Source: Simmondsia chinensis
Lineage: Eukaryota > Streptophyta > Magnoliopsida > Caryophyllales > Simmondsiaceae
DNA length: 64,000 bases
Direction: 5' to 3'
Assembly: GCA_018398585.1 (NCBI GenBank)
Contig: JAGTTD010000008.1
Coordinates: forward strand, 23,087,172-23,151,171
The number at the start of each line of letters is the position of its first letter. Positions within the stretch are counted from its first letter, which is position 1. Below, piece by piece: positions 45,500 through 55,976 of the stretch. The translations under genes were made by a program, and so were the position numbers. The notes under the pieces were generated by a model that did not search any database, was not told where the DNA came from, and was given only the letters and a program-made list of their open reading frames with translations.

Positions 45500-46228
45500 G
45501 CATACTCTTATCTATTGTATCCCATTATGATGAGATATAAAAAATGGAAGTCAAGACAATGATTTTTGGATGGTCATCTTAAGAAAGGTATCTATATGAT
45601 ATAACCATACATGTTTGTTGCCAATAATCCGGACCATATAGTATGCAAATTGAGGAAGTCGATTTGTATACTTCAATAAGCATCTTGCTCATTGATAGTA
45701 AATTCGATGATGCCTATCAAATTCTATGAATTTGAATCAATAGTTAGAGAACCATGCATATATAAGTGAAATGACTAGTAAGTAGTGACTTTCTAAGTAT
45801 TGTACATAGATGGCATTCTACTCATTAATAATGGTGTAGAATTGTTATCAGCTGTTAAGATTTATCTGTCCAATTATTTCAAAATGAAAGAACCACGATA
45901 AGCACATTATGTCCTTAGAAAATTTGTAGATGTTGAGTTTATCATAGGTCGTTTGTTTTAAAAGTATTTTTGGATGTCATGACTTATTTTTATCCAAGGA
46001 GTGGGAGTCATTAGATGCTGAAGTATGAAACAGTCTTGTGTTGCTTAGTTTACTATAGAAGTAAGGTAATTGACAACTATGAAGTTGTCAATGACTAAGA
46101 AGATTCCTTATAGATTAAAGCTTGGGAGTAAAAGATGACACAGTAAGACATTAGTATTGCCAATATAATAGTCAATACGTAGACATATCCCTAGGGGATA
46201 GTTATACAATGCAAGGTTAATTGGAGAT
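45500..46228 (+). pseudogene. Family A Copia RT/RNase H remnant, 3' part
   Basis: Resumes after the nested element with ILLSIVSHYDE, a trace of the palm start, then GILLINNGVELLSAVKIYL after the position of the YVDD box, a change from 'DILLIGND', then VKQSC-type words (SMKQSCVA) near 46020-46045 for RNase H. Stops are frequent. The purine tract ttggagat precedes the 3' LTR. Confidence 0.68.
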
Positions 46229-47208
46229 TGCTAGAATCGGTAGCCTAAATACTCAATTATTTGGTTTTAATTATTAATTAAATAATTTTTATTGTTTGAC
46301 CATGTTTTATCAATCAAACATACATGCAATTTTTTTCCAGTACATTCCATAAGATGAAAGTAGTCTAAGATGCCAGGTCAAGTTTGGTTTAAGTGCTCAA
46401 TGAGATTGAGCCATGGAAGAATTTAAATCAAATTAGTGATATGTCGTCAAAGTATGTTCATAGTCGGTGACAAGTTTGGACATCCTGTCTGATAAGAATA
46501 TACTATGATACATTAGATGACTTGTCTTAGTCATATGGACAGAGATTCAAAAGTGTTATATTGGGGTTTATAATTAGATTACTGAACTGGACCACATGAA
46601 TTACTTGTATCTAGATTACTATCACAAATAAGTCATTCATCTTGTAATGTTTAAACGTAACTTTAAATCCCGAGAATATTTTGAACCTGTGCATATAGTG
46701 TTAGTTTTCTTGGTGTACTCAAAAGTTAGGTCTCTAATTGCGAATGAAGTCCTATGTACGTTAGGTAACAACATGAGTTCTAGTAGGAATACATGTTCAA
46801 CCTGGAATCTATAATATTTTATGAAATAAAGATGACCTCTTAGCCATTAGCAAGTATTTGAATAGATTCGGAAATACTTTGGCCAAAGTATTCCATATGT
46901 TTGACATTTGAAATTTATAAAGAAATTATTTTCTGTATTAACGAATTATTTAAAAAGGGCGAGTCGAGAGCTAAGGAAAAGTTGTGAGAAAAATAATTAA
47001 AGTAGTTAGTGCTATTTTTCTAAAGGACTTCTAATAGAGGGGTTAATTGTTAGTAAATGGTTGTCTAAAAACTAACCAATAAATATATTTATTTCTGCAG
47101 TTCAATAGAACTTATTTAGTGGAATTAATAAGTTTTACTAAATGGTAATCAAATGATATAATGAGATGATAATTAGATTTGACCCATTTGAAGCTAGAAT
47201 TAAATTGT
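46229..47208 (+). repeat. 3' LTR of plus-strand Copia family A, truncated
   Basis: Starts tgctagaatcgg after ttggagat. Block order follows 25807-26740, and to the right also the family A LTR at 3590-3735 (reverse strand) down to 'attaaattgtccc'. There it stops within the LTR and Gypsy LTR sequence begins (tggatacaccaa), so roughly the last third is missing. Confidence 0.82.
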
Positions 47209-47388
47209 CCCTGGATACACCAAAATATCACCTCCTTTTCTCCGAAAACGGTGAATGGTTGAGGTCAAAGATGTGCGGTCTGAGTTTAAGCTCACTCCCT
47301 TGTTGGGGTGAGTCCCTTTTACACGTTTGTTTATATTTGTGTTTACGGTGACCATATCACACTAATTAACAAACAATTATAGCAAACG
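47209..47388 (+). repeat. 3'-terminal remnant of the Tat-like Gypsy LTR
   Basis: tggatacaccaaaatatcac ... aacaaacaattatagcaaac aligns with 21274-21414, the end of the 5' Gypsy LTR, in the same orientation. The remnant carries an extra stretch 'ctgagtttaagctcactccc...' of about 30 bp. It is joined directly to the Copia LTR, so the rest of the Gypsy integrase and LTR is deleted. Confidence 0.72.
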
Positions 47389-48069
47389 TAGGCTTCAGAT
47401 CCACGCTTTAAATAACCACTTCAGGCTGGGGTAGTTATCAGTCCCTGAACACTCCCAACAATACCCTCAATCTCATGTTTTTAAGTCCAGTCAGCCACCT
47501 CAAGAGGCTAAATTTTTGAAGTTTAGTTATTGGTGTAGCGATAATCTTGATGATGTTGTTTCCACTTCCCAAGCTTTCTTGGTGTCCCAAATGGTTTGAC
47601 ATGTTGAGCAACATGGCTCGACATCTCTCCAACACCTACGAATTGGGGTGTAAACACATTTGATCATGTCCATAGTAGAACTGTCGTTTTCAACATCTTC
47701 AAAAGAGTATGTTTATCACCATCATCTAATGCAAAGTAGGTGGATGCATCTTCTTTTGCCTTCCCCCTTTTCGCTTGTCTCTCCCTTATTTCAAGTCTTC
47801 GTTTGGTCCTCTAAATCTATTTCGGATTTCTTGCAAAACATTTGGATATTGCCAATTGGGACTCCTTATCACTATAATGTGTCTTTCTAAAATTTGGTCT
47901 AGAACTATTTCCACCGCCACACCCATGTGTGTTGCTCCTTCCGCTACTTGAACTTGTGATCAAAGCAGTTCCCTCACCACCATGAGGTGCATTCCCTTTT
48001 ATTAAGGTTGTTTTTTTCCCTACCAAAGGCACAGTAGTACCATCTAACTTAAATTGGCGAATACAGAAA
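47389..48069. other. Unassigned flank with weak minus-strand ORFs
   Basis: Minus-strand ORFs of 65 codons (47438-47635) and a 119-codon frame (47817-48176, entering the LINE tail) contain a Ser/Gly-rich stretch (ITSSSSGRSNTHGCGGGNSS). I cannot place either in a family. This seems to be the older sequence into which the L1 LINE inserted, possibly a degraded transposon. Confidence 0.35.
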
Positions 48070-48087
48070 ATCAATCTATTGAATAAA

Positions 48088-48104
48088 TTTTTTTTTTTTT
48101 TTTG
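48088..48104 (-). other. Poly(A) tail of L1 (T17 on plus strand)
   Basis: T17 directly to the left of the LINE 3' UTR and to the right of the target duplication. It marks the 3' end of a minus-strand target-primed insertion. Confidence 0.88.
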
Positions 48105-48284
48105 GTAAGTTAGTGTGAAAATATCATATATGAAAGAATATATGTACAAGTCTACGAGGGGCATACCCCAAGCCAAGGCCCAAGGCCTTCATCAAAGAAT
48201 CAATCCGAAGAGAGAAACTAAAACAACGAATCAAAAGCCAACAAGGCCAAACAAAAAGAACAAAGCCAAAAAGCGAAAACAAAG

Positions 48285-48704
48285 CTAGCGCTCAATCCCC
48301 CACTCCTGCAAGAGCTGTGAGTGACGATGGGCACCGCGAAGCATGGGAGCAGCAATGAGACAGTTGCGAACCAATCCTGTGATCTCCTCAGGGACAACTG
48401 CAGAAGGCCTGGACTGAAAGCGCTGGATCCTCAGGTTATGCTCGTACCAAAGGATGTAAACGGTCGCTGAAAGACAAAGGCGGGCAAGGATCCGATCAAC
48501 CCCGAGACCACGGAGCCTGGACGCAGCCCACTGAACTAGCTCATGCCAAGGAAGTAAAGGCCAGGCGAAAGAGGTGCAGGAAGACACCCTAGACCAGGCA
48601 GCAGCAAAGAAGATGCACCTGAAGAAGAGATGGCTGTGCGACTCATCATCCGACCCACACAACACACAAGTAGCCCGAACATCCTGCACTCGATGTCTCA
48701 GCAA
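48285..48704 (-). pseudogene. L1 ORF2 C-terminal zf-RVT domain
   Basis: 139 codons: LRHRVQDVRATCVLCGSDDESHSHLFFRC, the Cys/His motif of plant L1 zf-RVT domains, then LPWHELVQWAASRLRG, ATVYILWYEHNLRIQRFQS and RNCLIAAPMLRGAHRHSQ. It is the continuation of the RT frame, broken by a stop near 48705-48780 (WLASCERLWT, stop). Confidence 0.88.
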
Positions 48705-48779
48705 TTAGTCAAATGTCCAAAGCCGCTCACAAGAGGCAAGCCAGAGAATGAAAGAAAGCCTCTGTATATGCAGCTGGAA

Positions 48780-50435
48780 CTAGAGGAGATGGTGGATGGA
48801 GTCCTCCTCCCTCCGACTACGGATCATCTCCCACGCCGACACAGTGGAGAAGACCCCAGACGGGTCACCCATCCACCGCACGCTATCAGCTACCCCTGGT
48901 CGGGGCCTGAAGATGACAGAATTCCAGCTAGGAAGCAGCTCAGCGATATCCTGTGGGAAGCGCCACTGATCGCCCTGAATAATGTCAGAAACATGAGAGC
49001 CCAGGCGATGACCAGTGGAGTGAAGTTGGCGGAATGTAAACGGCCCCTCTAAACGTCCGCACGGCGACAAGTAGTCAGACCACAGCACTGTGTTACATCT
49101 GTCACCAATAATGTGCCGAAAGGCCCCGGCACACAACGACCTAACATCCAGGATGCTCCTCCACGTCCATGGAATCGAACCTCGAGGCTGAATATCCCAG
49201 AAAGACTTCCCCTGGACTCGGTTGGCATGGATCCACCGAGGCCAGAGAGAATCACGATCAGTGAGTAGAACCCAGATATGCTTCATGAGAGAAGCCTGGT
49301 TCCACTCGCACAAACGTTGAATCCCAAGTCCACCCTCCCGAAGGGGATAACAGAGATGCGACCAGGCAACCTTGGCCCCGCCCGGGCTTAAAGGAGTGCC
49401 CTTCCACAGGAAGGCAGCAAGAGTCGACTCAATCTTCTGGATCATCAGCTTCGAAAGGATGAAGGCAAATGACCAGAAGACCTGAATAGAAAACAGAACC
49501 GATCGGATGAGCTGCAAACGACAAGTATAAGATAAAGAACGAGATGTCCAGAGCTGAATGCGCTCTAGGATACGATCTAATAAAGGCTTGCAGCCCATGA
49601 ACTGAAGCCTCGTCGTGATAAGCGGCACTCCCAAATATCTGACCGGGCACTGCCCCAATCTGAACCCCAAGATGTCAAGGATAGACTGCTGAAGCTCAGG
49701 ATCAACCCTAGTAATGAAGACGGTGCTCTTTGCTGCGTTCGAGGACAGCCCCGAAAGTGCAGTAAATCGATCTAACACCTCCCGAATAACCGAAACACTA
49801 CCCTCATCAGCCTCACTAAAAATCATAAGGTCATCTGCAAAGCATAAGTGAGTAAGGCTGGTACTCTGGCAACGAGGATGAAAGCGAAACCTAGGATCAG
49901 AAGATGCGCGGTGCAGCAAACCCCGTAAGCCCTCCATGGCAATAACAAAAAGGTAGGGTGAGAGAGGGTCACCCTGCCTGACACCCCTGCTCGTGCCAAA
50001 GAACCCCTGAAGTTCACCATTAATGGCGACTGAAAACCTGGCTCTGGAAAGGCACTCCCGCACCCATCGAATCATAACCTCAGGAATACCCATAGACCGC
50101 ATAGCATTAAGAATGAACTCCCAGTGCACCGTATCAAACGCCTTGCAAAGATCAACCTTCAGAGCACATAGTGGCGATGGCGTCTGAAGTTGATAATCGC
50201 GTAGAAGCTCCTGGGCCAACATAATACAGTTAGATATCCTCTGGCCAGGCACAAAAGCGGACTGCGAGTCATCAATGAGGCAAGGTAGAACCCCTTTCAA
50301 CCAGTTCGCAATGATCTTAGTGATACACTTATGGATCACATTGCAACAGGAGATCGGGCGATAGTCAGCGAAGGTGGAAGGGTTCTCCACCTTCGGAATC
50401 AAGCTGACGCGAGTAGTATTCAGTGCGCTAAGCAT
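48780..50435 (-). pseudogene. L1 ORF2 reverse transcriptase core
   Basis: 551 uninterrupted codons. Key boxes: TRVSLIPKVENPSTFADYRP (residues 8-27), SAFVPGQRI (59-67), VDLCKAFDTVHW (94-105), GVRQGDPLSPYLF (151-163), FADDLMIF (199-206, both catalytic Asp kept), GLSSNAAKS, CPVRYLGVPL and GGLGIQRLCEWNQASLMKHIW. The frame continues upstream as 50466-50834 across one stop, and downstream into the zf-RVT domain. The product would nick and reverse-transcribe at the target site. The catalytic core looks usable, but the full ORF2 is interrupted. Confidence 0.92.
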
Positions 50436-50465
50436 GCGCCCTGACTGAAAGAAAGACCAGACAGC

Positions 50466-51155
50466 TCAAACAACGTCACGCCCCACCACATCCCAAGCCC
50501 TCTTAAAGAAGAGGGAGGTGTAACCATCAGGGCCGGGCCCCCTATCATCCCCAGTGGAGAACAAAGCATCTCGCACTTCAATATCAGTAACCGGTAGGGT
50601 AAGAGGTGTAGCCTGATCCTCAAATACCCGGGTCTGGAAGAGCTCCGAAATATCCTCACGAAGCGGCCCACTCGGCTCTATCAATAAGTCGCGGAAATAG
50701 GAGACACCTGCATCCGAGATCTCCACATCGTAATATGTCCTTCTGCCATCTGTGCGAACAATGGAATGGATCCGGTTCCGAGCCTGTCGATGTGTTACAG
50801 ACTTATGGAAGAACCGGGTACCCTGATCCCCCAAAGAGAGCCACTAGATGCGAGACTTTTGAAGATAGAAAGCCTCCTCATCCCTACATAATCGCGAGTA
50901 GTCTCGAGAAAGACGACCCTCCTCCTCTCGAAGCAAAACACTCTCCGGGTCATCATCAAGCGCCCGCTGACCCGCAGTCTAGGCATCCCTCGCCGCCACA
51001 ACTCGAGCTGAAATGTGACTAAAATGTCAAACATTAAGGGCCTTCAGCTCCCCCTTCAGCCACCTCAGCTTTTGGGTGAGCTGATACATGGGTGTGCAAT
51101 CAATGCTAGCCTCCCAAACCCTCCACACAGCAGGCAGGAACTCCTCATGGTCAGC
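50466..51155 (-). pseudogene. L1 ORF2 linker between endonuclease and RT
   Basis: 50466-50834 encodes GDQGTRFFHKSVTHRQARNR, YFRDLLIEPSGPLREDISEL, DIEVRDALFSTGDDRGPGPD and SLFFKRAWDVVGRDV, standard for plant L1. It joins the RT after a stop (VVGRDVV then AVWSFFQSGRM). Upstream (about 50835-51155) the frame reads ALDDDPESVLLREEEGRLSR and LCRDEEAFYLQKSRI, with stops at the junctions. Confidence 0.88.
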
Positions 51156-51911
51156 TCAAAAGTTAAAGAACTTGAAAGGGAGCCACGGGGTGCAGCGCTC
51201 CACAAGTCCTGTAACTACAAAGGGACAATGGTCAGAACATAACTCTCGAGGAAGGAACTCAACAGAAGAGGAGGAGAAAGAACGCAACCAACCCTCGCTC
51301 ACTATACACCAGTCAAGACGCTTCAGAATGAGAGCATCACCAGCTAATCCATTGGACCACGTGTAATGTAGCCCGTTATAAGGCAGAACTGTGAGCTCAG
51401 AGTCATGAACACAGTCCCTAAAGTCATTCATGTGCCCAGGCCAAGTGTCCTGGCCACCCCTCATGTCACTCGGACTGAGGATAACATTAAAGTCTCCAAA
51501 GAGTATCCAAGGCTCCTCCTGGAGGCCCACCCTGGCCCCTCGAATATAACGTCAGAGCTCCCGACGCAGTCCCAGCTCGTTAAAGCCATAAACAAACATA
51601 GCAGTGAAGTCCACATCCCCTCGGACACCAGAAACCCGGCAGGTAAGATACTGATCCCCACCATGTACTCTCACTACACGATAGAAGGTCGGATCCTAGA
51701 GAACAATGATACGACACCCACGGGCCCGCACCCTACTAACCAAAAACTGCCACCCCTCAGCACAACGGGCAACAACAGAATCAATATCAACTGGGTTGGC
51801 CTTAGTCTAAACCAAACCAACCAAGCTCAGACGACTGGAGGGATCCAGCCACGCACAGCACGAATAATATTGGGGTTATTAAACCCCCTCACATTCCAGC
51901 ATCCAATCATG
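51156..51911 (-). pseudogene. L1 ORF2 endonuclease (APE type), broken
   Basis: The minus strand starts MIGCWNVRGFNNP near 51911, the endonuclease N-terminal motif with Asn. Stops and a frameshift interrupt it in 51540-51870. 51156-51530 is open with WILFGDFNVILSPSDMRGGQ (GDFN motif), LPYNGLHYTWSNG (YTW) and CSDHCPFVV (SDH catalytic box). The enzyme makes the first nick at the target. The catalytic motifs remain, but the frame is not continuous. Confidence 0.88.
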
Positions 51912-52089
51912 GAAACTAGAAACTACTGCACACCATTGCCCTCACGGCGCGCACGGGCAGCCGTAGAGCTAGTACGAGCAGCAATAGGAGTCGACTGCGA
52001 TGTACACTCTGATGTGGACGTATCACCCATTCGCTCCTCAGCTAGTGACTCCAAAGGGTTCGGCGACTCAAAGGCAGTAGCCACCGATC

Positions 52090-53615
52090 GACTCTCAACA
52101 TAAGCAAGCGGCTCCTCAAGCCCGACAAGAGTCTCCTGAGCCTCCTCAACCTCGAAAGGGACCAAAGCACGCCCCAAATCCTCAAGCGAGTGGTCCACCA
52201 ATACACCAGAAGAAACCAAGCTAGAACGGGACCCGCTAGTGGGTTGGACATGGCTCACCTAGAGAGGTGACTTTGTGGGCGAGACCAAAGCGGCCCGTCC
52301 TCCATCATCCAAGATCGAGCTGTCGGACTGCCCAACCGCAACCACAACCGCAGCCGAGGTAGCGTGCGGTTGCCCACCAATTTGGGCCAAGGGGCACACG
52401 GCCCCTTGAAAGGGGACAAGGCCCAAAACGGGCCCATTATGAGCCATGGGAGGCTCCGCTACAGGCCCATTGTGGCCCTGAGCAGGGGCCTCCATAGGGC
52501 CCAGAAGGCCCGTCCCAGGAATGGGCCGGGCATGGGGGGGCTGCGAACCCCCCCCCCCCCCCTCTCCTCGCGTGGCTAGGGCCACGCCCTCCCACACGGT
52601 GTGGGCCTCCTCCAGCTGGAGGCCCATGAGCAGCGACAGGGGGAACAACCCCCTCTCTCACAACCCCAACCCCTCATCTCCCTCCTTCACCCTAGCGGAT
52701 CTCCCTGCCACCACCACCCACCTCACCACGCACCGCCATAGCCTCACCATCCACCGGCTTAACCACCGGCACATCAACCCCAGCACCAACACCCTTCTTC
52801 TTCCTATTTTTCTTCTTCTTTTTATGCCCAAGAACCGGTGCCGCCATAGGAGGGGCCTCACGAGCCCCGGGTAGTGAACAGTCATGCCCGAAGACCAAGC
52901 AAGTTGAGCATCAGATCGGCATAGCCTCACACGCAATAGTTAACTTGTAGAGCATCCCGTTCACATCAATAGAGGTCTCCCTAGGCACAAGCCCAGTGGC
53001 CTCCACCTCGAAACAGACCCGAATATAACCCAGACGAGTGCAATCAGCAGTAACCTTATCCATAAACAAAGGCCGACCAATCGTACTGCATGCAGCACTG
53101 ATCCCGATAGGCTTCCACAAGGTCAAGGGAAGCCCCGAGATACGGACCCAAACAGGGGCAGTCCGAGAATTCTTCTGCATCGTAATGCCCTCCCTCCAAA
53201 GTTGGAGCGACATGCATACGCCCTTGAAGAAACAAGGAACACCAATAAGAACACTCTCAACTTGAGCCTTAGTTCTAAGCCGAAAGTAGTAAACCTTGCC
53301 ATCAGAAAGGACACACTCAAGCCTCTTCTCACCCCACAGGAAGGTAGCAATCTCATGGGCGCGAGAATAAGCAAGTCCCGTGCGAATCAAACGACCCACT
53401 AAACAACACTCCCACTTCTCATTATCAGGCTCAAAGGCCCCGCACGGAAGAACTCCCACAGGCTTGCCGTTAACAAGAATAGGACGAATATATTGTAGTG
53501 TGTTATGATCTGTGGATCGGACCCGATCCGCCCATGTGGATGAAACCGGGTCACCCACACCAACTATCGAGCCCGAACCCACACCGAATGCAGCATCGTC
53601 ACGTACCTCTGCCAT
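52090..53615 (-). pseudogene. L1 ORF1 (DUF4283-like, zinc knuckle)
   Basis: 52911-53615 (234 codons) starts MAEVRDDAAFGVGSGS and has STWADRVRSTDHNTLQYIRP, LRTKAQVESVLIGVPCFFKG, PVWVRISGLPLTLWKPIGI, IGRPLFMDKVTADCTRLGY, ARVCFE-type (RVCFEVEATG) and KLTIACEAMPI. Directly after a stop follows CSTCLVFGHDCSLPGAREA, the CCHC region, and then a Gly/Pro-rich tail to about 52090. The protein binds the RNA. The early stop cuts off the knuckle. High GC in the tail explains the shadow ORFs on both strands. Confidence 0.85.
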
Positions 53616-54229
53616 GGTGCGTGACCCAAATTAGAAAAAAAGGAAAAAAAAAACCCTAGAAATATTAGGGTTTTCAACCTCACTACCACCGGGCGCCGCC
53701 AACACCCCCCCTCCGGTCGAGACCGGTCGGAATCCGGCCACCAGCACCCAGCAACAACAACCAGTAAAGAGCAAGAGAAGATTTACGTGCGTTAGCTCCA
53801 AAACAAAGAGAGAGAACGTGAAGAGGGACAAATCGCGAGGAGAGAGAAAGTGCAGCCACCACAGCCACACGGCCACCAGGGACCGCCATACCACCACCAA
53901 AAGGAAGAGGAGGGAGAGGCGAACCACCAGGTATGAGGTGCCGGCGATGGGCTCACCAGAGAAGCCGCCACGACCTACGCAATCCCAACAACCCCAAAAA
54001 ACCCTAGCACCCTCTCTCTCGATTTTCACCCTCAAGCAGTCGCCGGAATCACCAGCGGGCACCACCACCTGGAAGTGGAGGCACCGGCGAATGTACTGCC
54101 ACCGGACCCACCCCCGTACGACATGCCACTCGCCCACATGCACGGGCCCTAGTGCGCGGCGAACAGTAACTCACTTCCCAGTCGCCCAGAATCGCCAGCG
54201 CTACAGTAGCATGCACATGCAACGTCCCG
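53616..54229 (-). promoter_or_regulatory. 5' UTR of L1 LINE
   Basis: GC-rich non-coding sequence from the target duplication to the ORF1 start. LINE promoters are internal and lie in this part. No TATA box is seen, as expected. Confidence 0.6.
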
Positions 54230-54245
54230 ATCAATATATCGAATA

Positions 54246-54524
54246 TGTTTATTAGATAATCACTTAAATTGGTACGTGTTTGCCAAATCTCATATTTAAT
54301 CACTCAAAATCTCATATTGAATGCGTTTGTTAGATAATCACTCAAATTGGTAATGTGCGCACAATATCTCGCGTTACATAAGCGTGAAAAAATAAAACTC
54401 GTATTTTGAAAAACAAATTCATGGATCCAATTTCCTCTGATTCTATGACTATGTAATTTGACCAGTCCTTTATTAGTGGCTTGAATGCGAACACTTTAAT
54501 AAGGGCACAAGATTTCATTGTAAG
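54246..54524. other. Flank between L1 and chromovirus
   Basis: AT-rich, with two copies of an about 80-bp block 'gttagataatcactcaaattggta' (near 54247 and 54328). No gene seen. Confidence 0.5.
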
Positions 54525-54529
54525 AAATA

Positions 54530-54896
54530 TGTTGTGATTCAAGCTAATTCTTGTATCACAACCTTTGATTGAAGAAGAATTGAGATGGGAATCAAGAAAA
54601 GAATTAAGAGAAGAGATGAGAATTGAGAGAATTAGGGTTAAGAAAAAGGGGAAATTAATTTCATTCATAACATGAATCTTATTGCAAGAGATAACAGGCT
54701 ATTTATACTAGACAACTAACTCAAGATACAAAGAATCGGGACAAACAACTATTGGTTACACAGTTGCCAAAAACAGAACACGAGCCAACTAACAACCTCT
54801 TTTCCCACCCAAAAACCCCTTCAAACCCTTACATGAAATTTTACAAGAAAGAAGAATTAAAACAGCTCTAGATCAGCTCCAATCATGAATATATCA
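54530..54896 (-). repeat. 3' LTR of chromovirus-like element
   Basis: tgttgtgattcaagc to gaatatatca, pairs with 59451-59811. The two ends differ slightly (gaatatatca versus gtgaca). TATA on the minus strand (TATAAATAGCC) near 54700-54712. Confidence 0.92.
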
Positions 54897-54909
54897 CCCC
54901 CTCCACAAC
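54897..54909 (-). other. Polypurine tract of chromovirus-like element
   Basis: The minus strand reads gttgtggaggggg before the LTR start TGATATATTC. Confidence 0.85.
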
Positions 54910-54918
54910 ATTCTTGTC

Positions 54919-55880
54919 TTAAGAATGAAAGGAAGGAAATCTTATTGAACGAGCACCTCCTGCCCTTTCTTGTGTTGTTGTTGCAATTCTCATGACTCCA
55001 AGATAGCCAAGCGACCTTGCATCAGAATGCCATTGGAAGCAGCTGCTGGAGGTGCTACAGAAACATGTTACCCCATCAGCCAAATGCTTCTTCAGGAGGG
55101 AGACATGGAACACTGGATGGACTCTTGAGTCTGCAAGCAAGTCCAGTTTATAAGCCACCGATTCAAGCTTCTCCAAGACCTTATAAGAACCAAAATAATG
55201 AGCACAAACCTCGATATTTTTGCGAACAACAACTAAAGATTGCCTGTAAGGTTGCAATTTTAAGTAAACCTGATCACCGACGTTAAAAACATTATCAGAA
55301 CGTTTCTTATAAGCAAAAAATTTAATTCATGCTTGAGCCACTTGTAAGTTGTCCTTAAGCTGCTGTATAAGCTGCCTTCTCTGCTCTAAAAACTCACTAA
55401 CTTCGGTTACTGCAGCCACAGTTCCTTGAAGGCTCATAGGTGATGGAGAATCATAGCCATACAGTGCCTTAAAAGAAGTTGTCCCTCAGGATGAGTGAGC
55501 ATGTGTTTATACTAAAATTCAGCTGAAGAAAGTCATTTATGCCACTATTTTGGATTAGAGAAAGTCATCCCTCTCAAGTATTGTTCCACACATTGATTAG
55601 CTCTCTCAGTTTGTCCATCCGTTCGTTAATGATAAGAGGAACTAAGAGCAAGCATAGAGCCAAGCAACAATAATAACTCCTGCCAGAAATCGCTTGTGAA
55701 CAACCTATCTCGATCTGATATGATAGATTGGGGCAACCCATGAAGCATGTAGATGTGATCAAGAAACAATCTTGCCAATCTTGTAGCTATAATGGGATGG
55801 CTGAGACCAATGAAATGCGCAAATTTAGTGAAGTGATCAACCACAACCCAAATTACCTCCTTCCCCTTAGACTTGGGCAA
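54919..55880 (-). pseudogene. Gypsy integrase core and C-terminus
   Basis: 55626-55880 reads KGKEVIWVVVDHFTKFAHFIG, with the catalytic Asp in VVDHFTK and the next in ISDRDRLFTSDFW. The C-terminal part 54919-55257 reads QPYRQSLVV, HYFGSYKVLEKLESVAYKLD, RVHPVFHVSLLKKHLADGV, characteristic of plant chromoviruses. A damaged chromodomain-like stretch follows over a frameshift (RTQERAGGA in one frame, SWSHENCNNNT in another) before FPSFHS. The catalytic Glu region lies in a broken segment. Confidence 0.85.
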
Positions 55881-55976
55881 TCCTTCTACGAAATTTATAC
55901 TAATATGTTGCCAACCCTTGTTAGGAATAGGAAAAGGTTGAAGTAGTCCTTGATAAGGAACATGATCACTCTTCGT

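Larger units (their letters stand above)
25807..47208 (+). mobile_element. Ty1/Copia retrotransposon, family A, plus copy, heavily nested
   Basis: 5' LTR in two parts (25807-26740 and 35171-35968), primer site at 35971, leader repeats, degenerate gag, integrase and RT, purine-rich ttggagat before 46229, and a truncated 3' LTR 46229-47208. It is related to the minus-strand element at 2441-11201 by LTR motifs, leader blocks and protein words. It carries three nested insertions: the RTE LINE (26741-35157), the non-coding LTR element inside that LINE, and a short-LTR Copia (40130-45494). Divergence between its two LTRs is visibly large, so it is old. Confidence 0.85.
48086..54229 (-). mobile_element. 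L1-type LINE, near full length, lightly damaged
   Basis: Minus-strand order: GC-rich 5' region, ORF1 (DUF4283-like gag), ORF2 with endonuclease, RT and zf-RVT domain, 3' UTR, and an A-tail (plus-strand T17 at 48088-48104). The flanks carry a 16-bp duplication with two mismatches, atcaatctattgaata at 48070-48085 and atcaatatatcgaata at 54230-54245. It is about 6.1 kb, the normal size. Compared with the other elements its frames are long, with a handful of stops and frameshifts, so it is among the younger insertions here. Confidence 0.92.

Noticed and set aside
51405..52103. 232-codon plus-strand ORF
   Set aside because: Antisense to the L1 endonuclease; no domain of its own and the composition mirrors the LINE.
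52259..54255. Several GC-rich ORFs (Gly/Pro/Arg-rich) on both strands
   Set aside because: Shadow frames of the L1 ORF1 tail and 5' UTR, where high GC suppresses stop codons.
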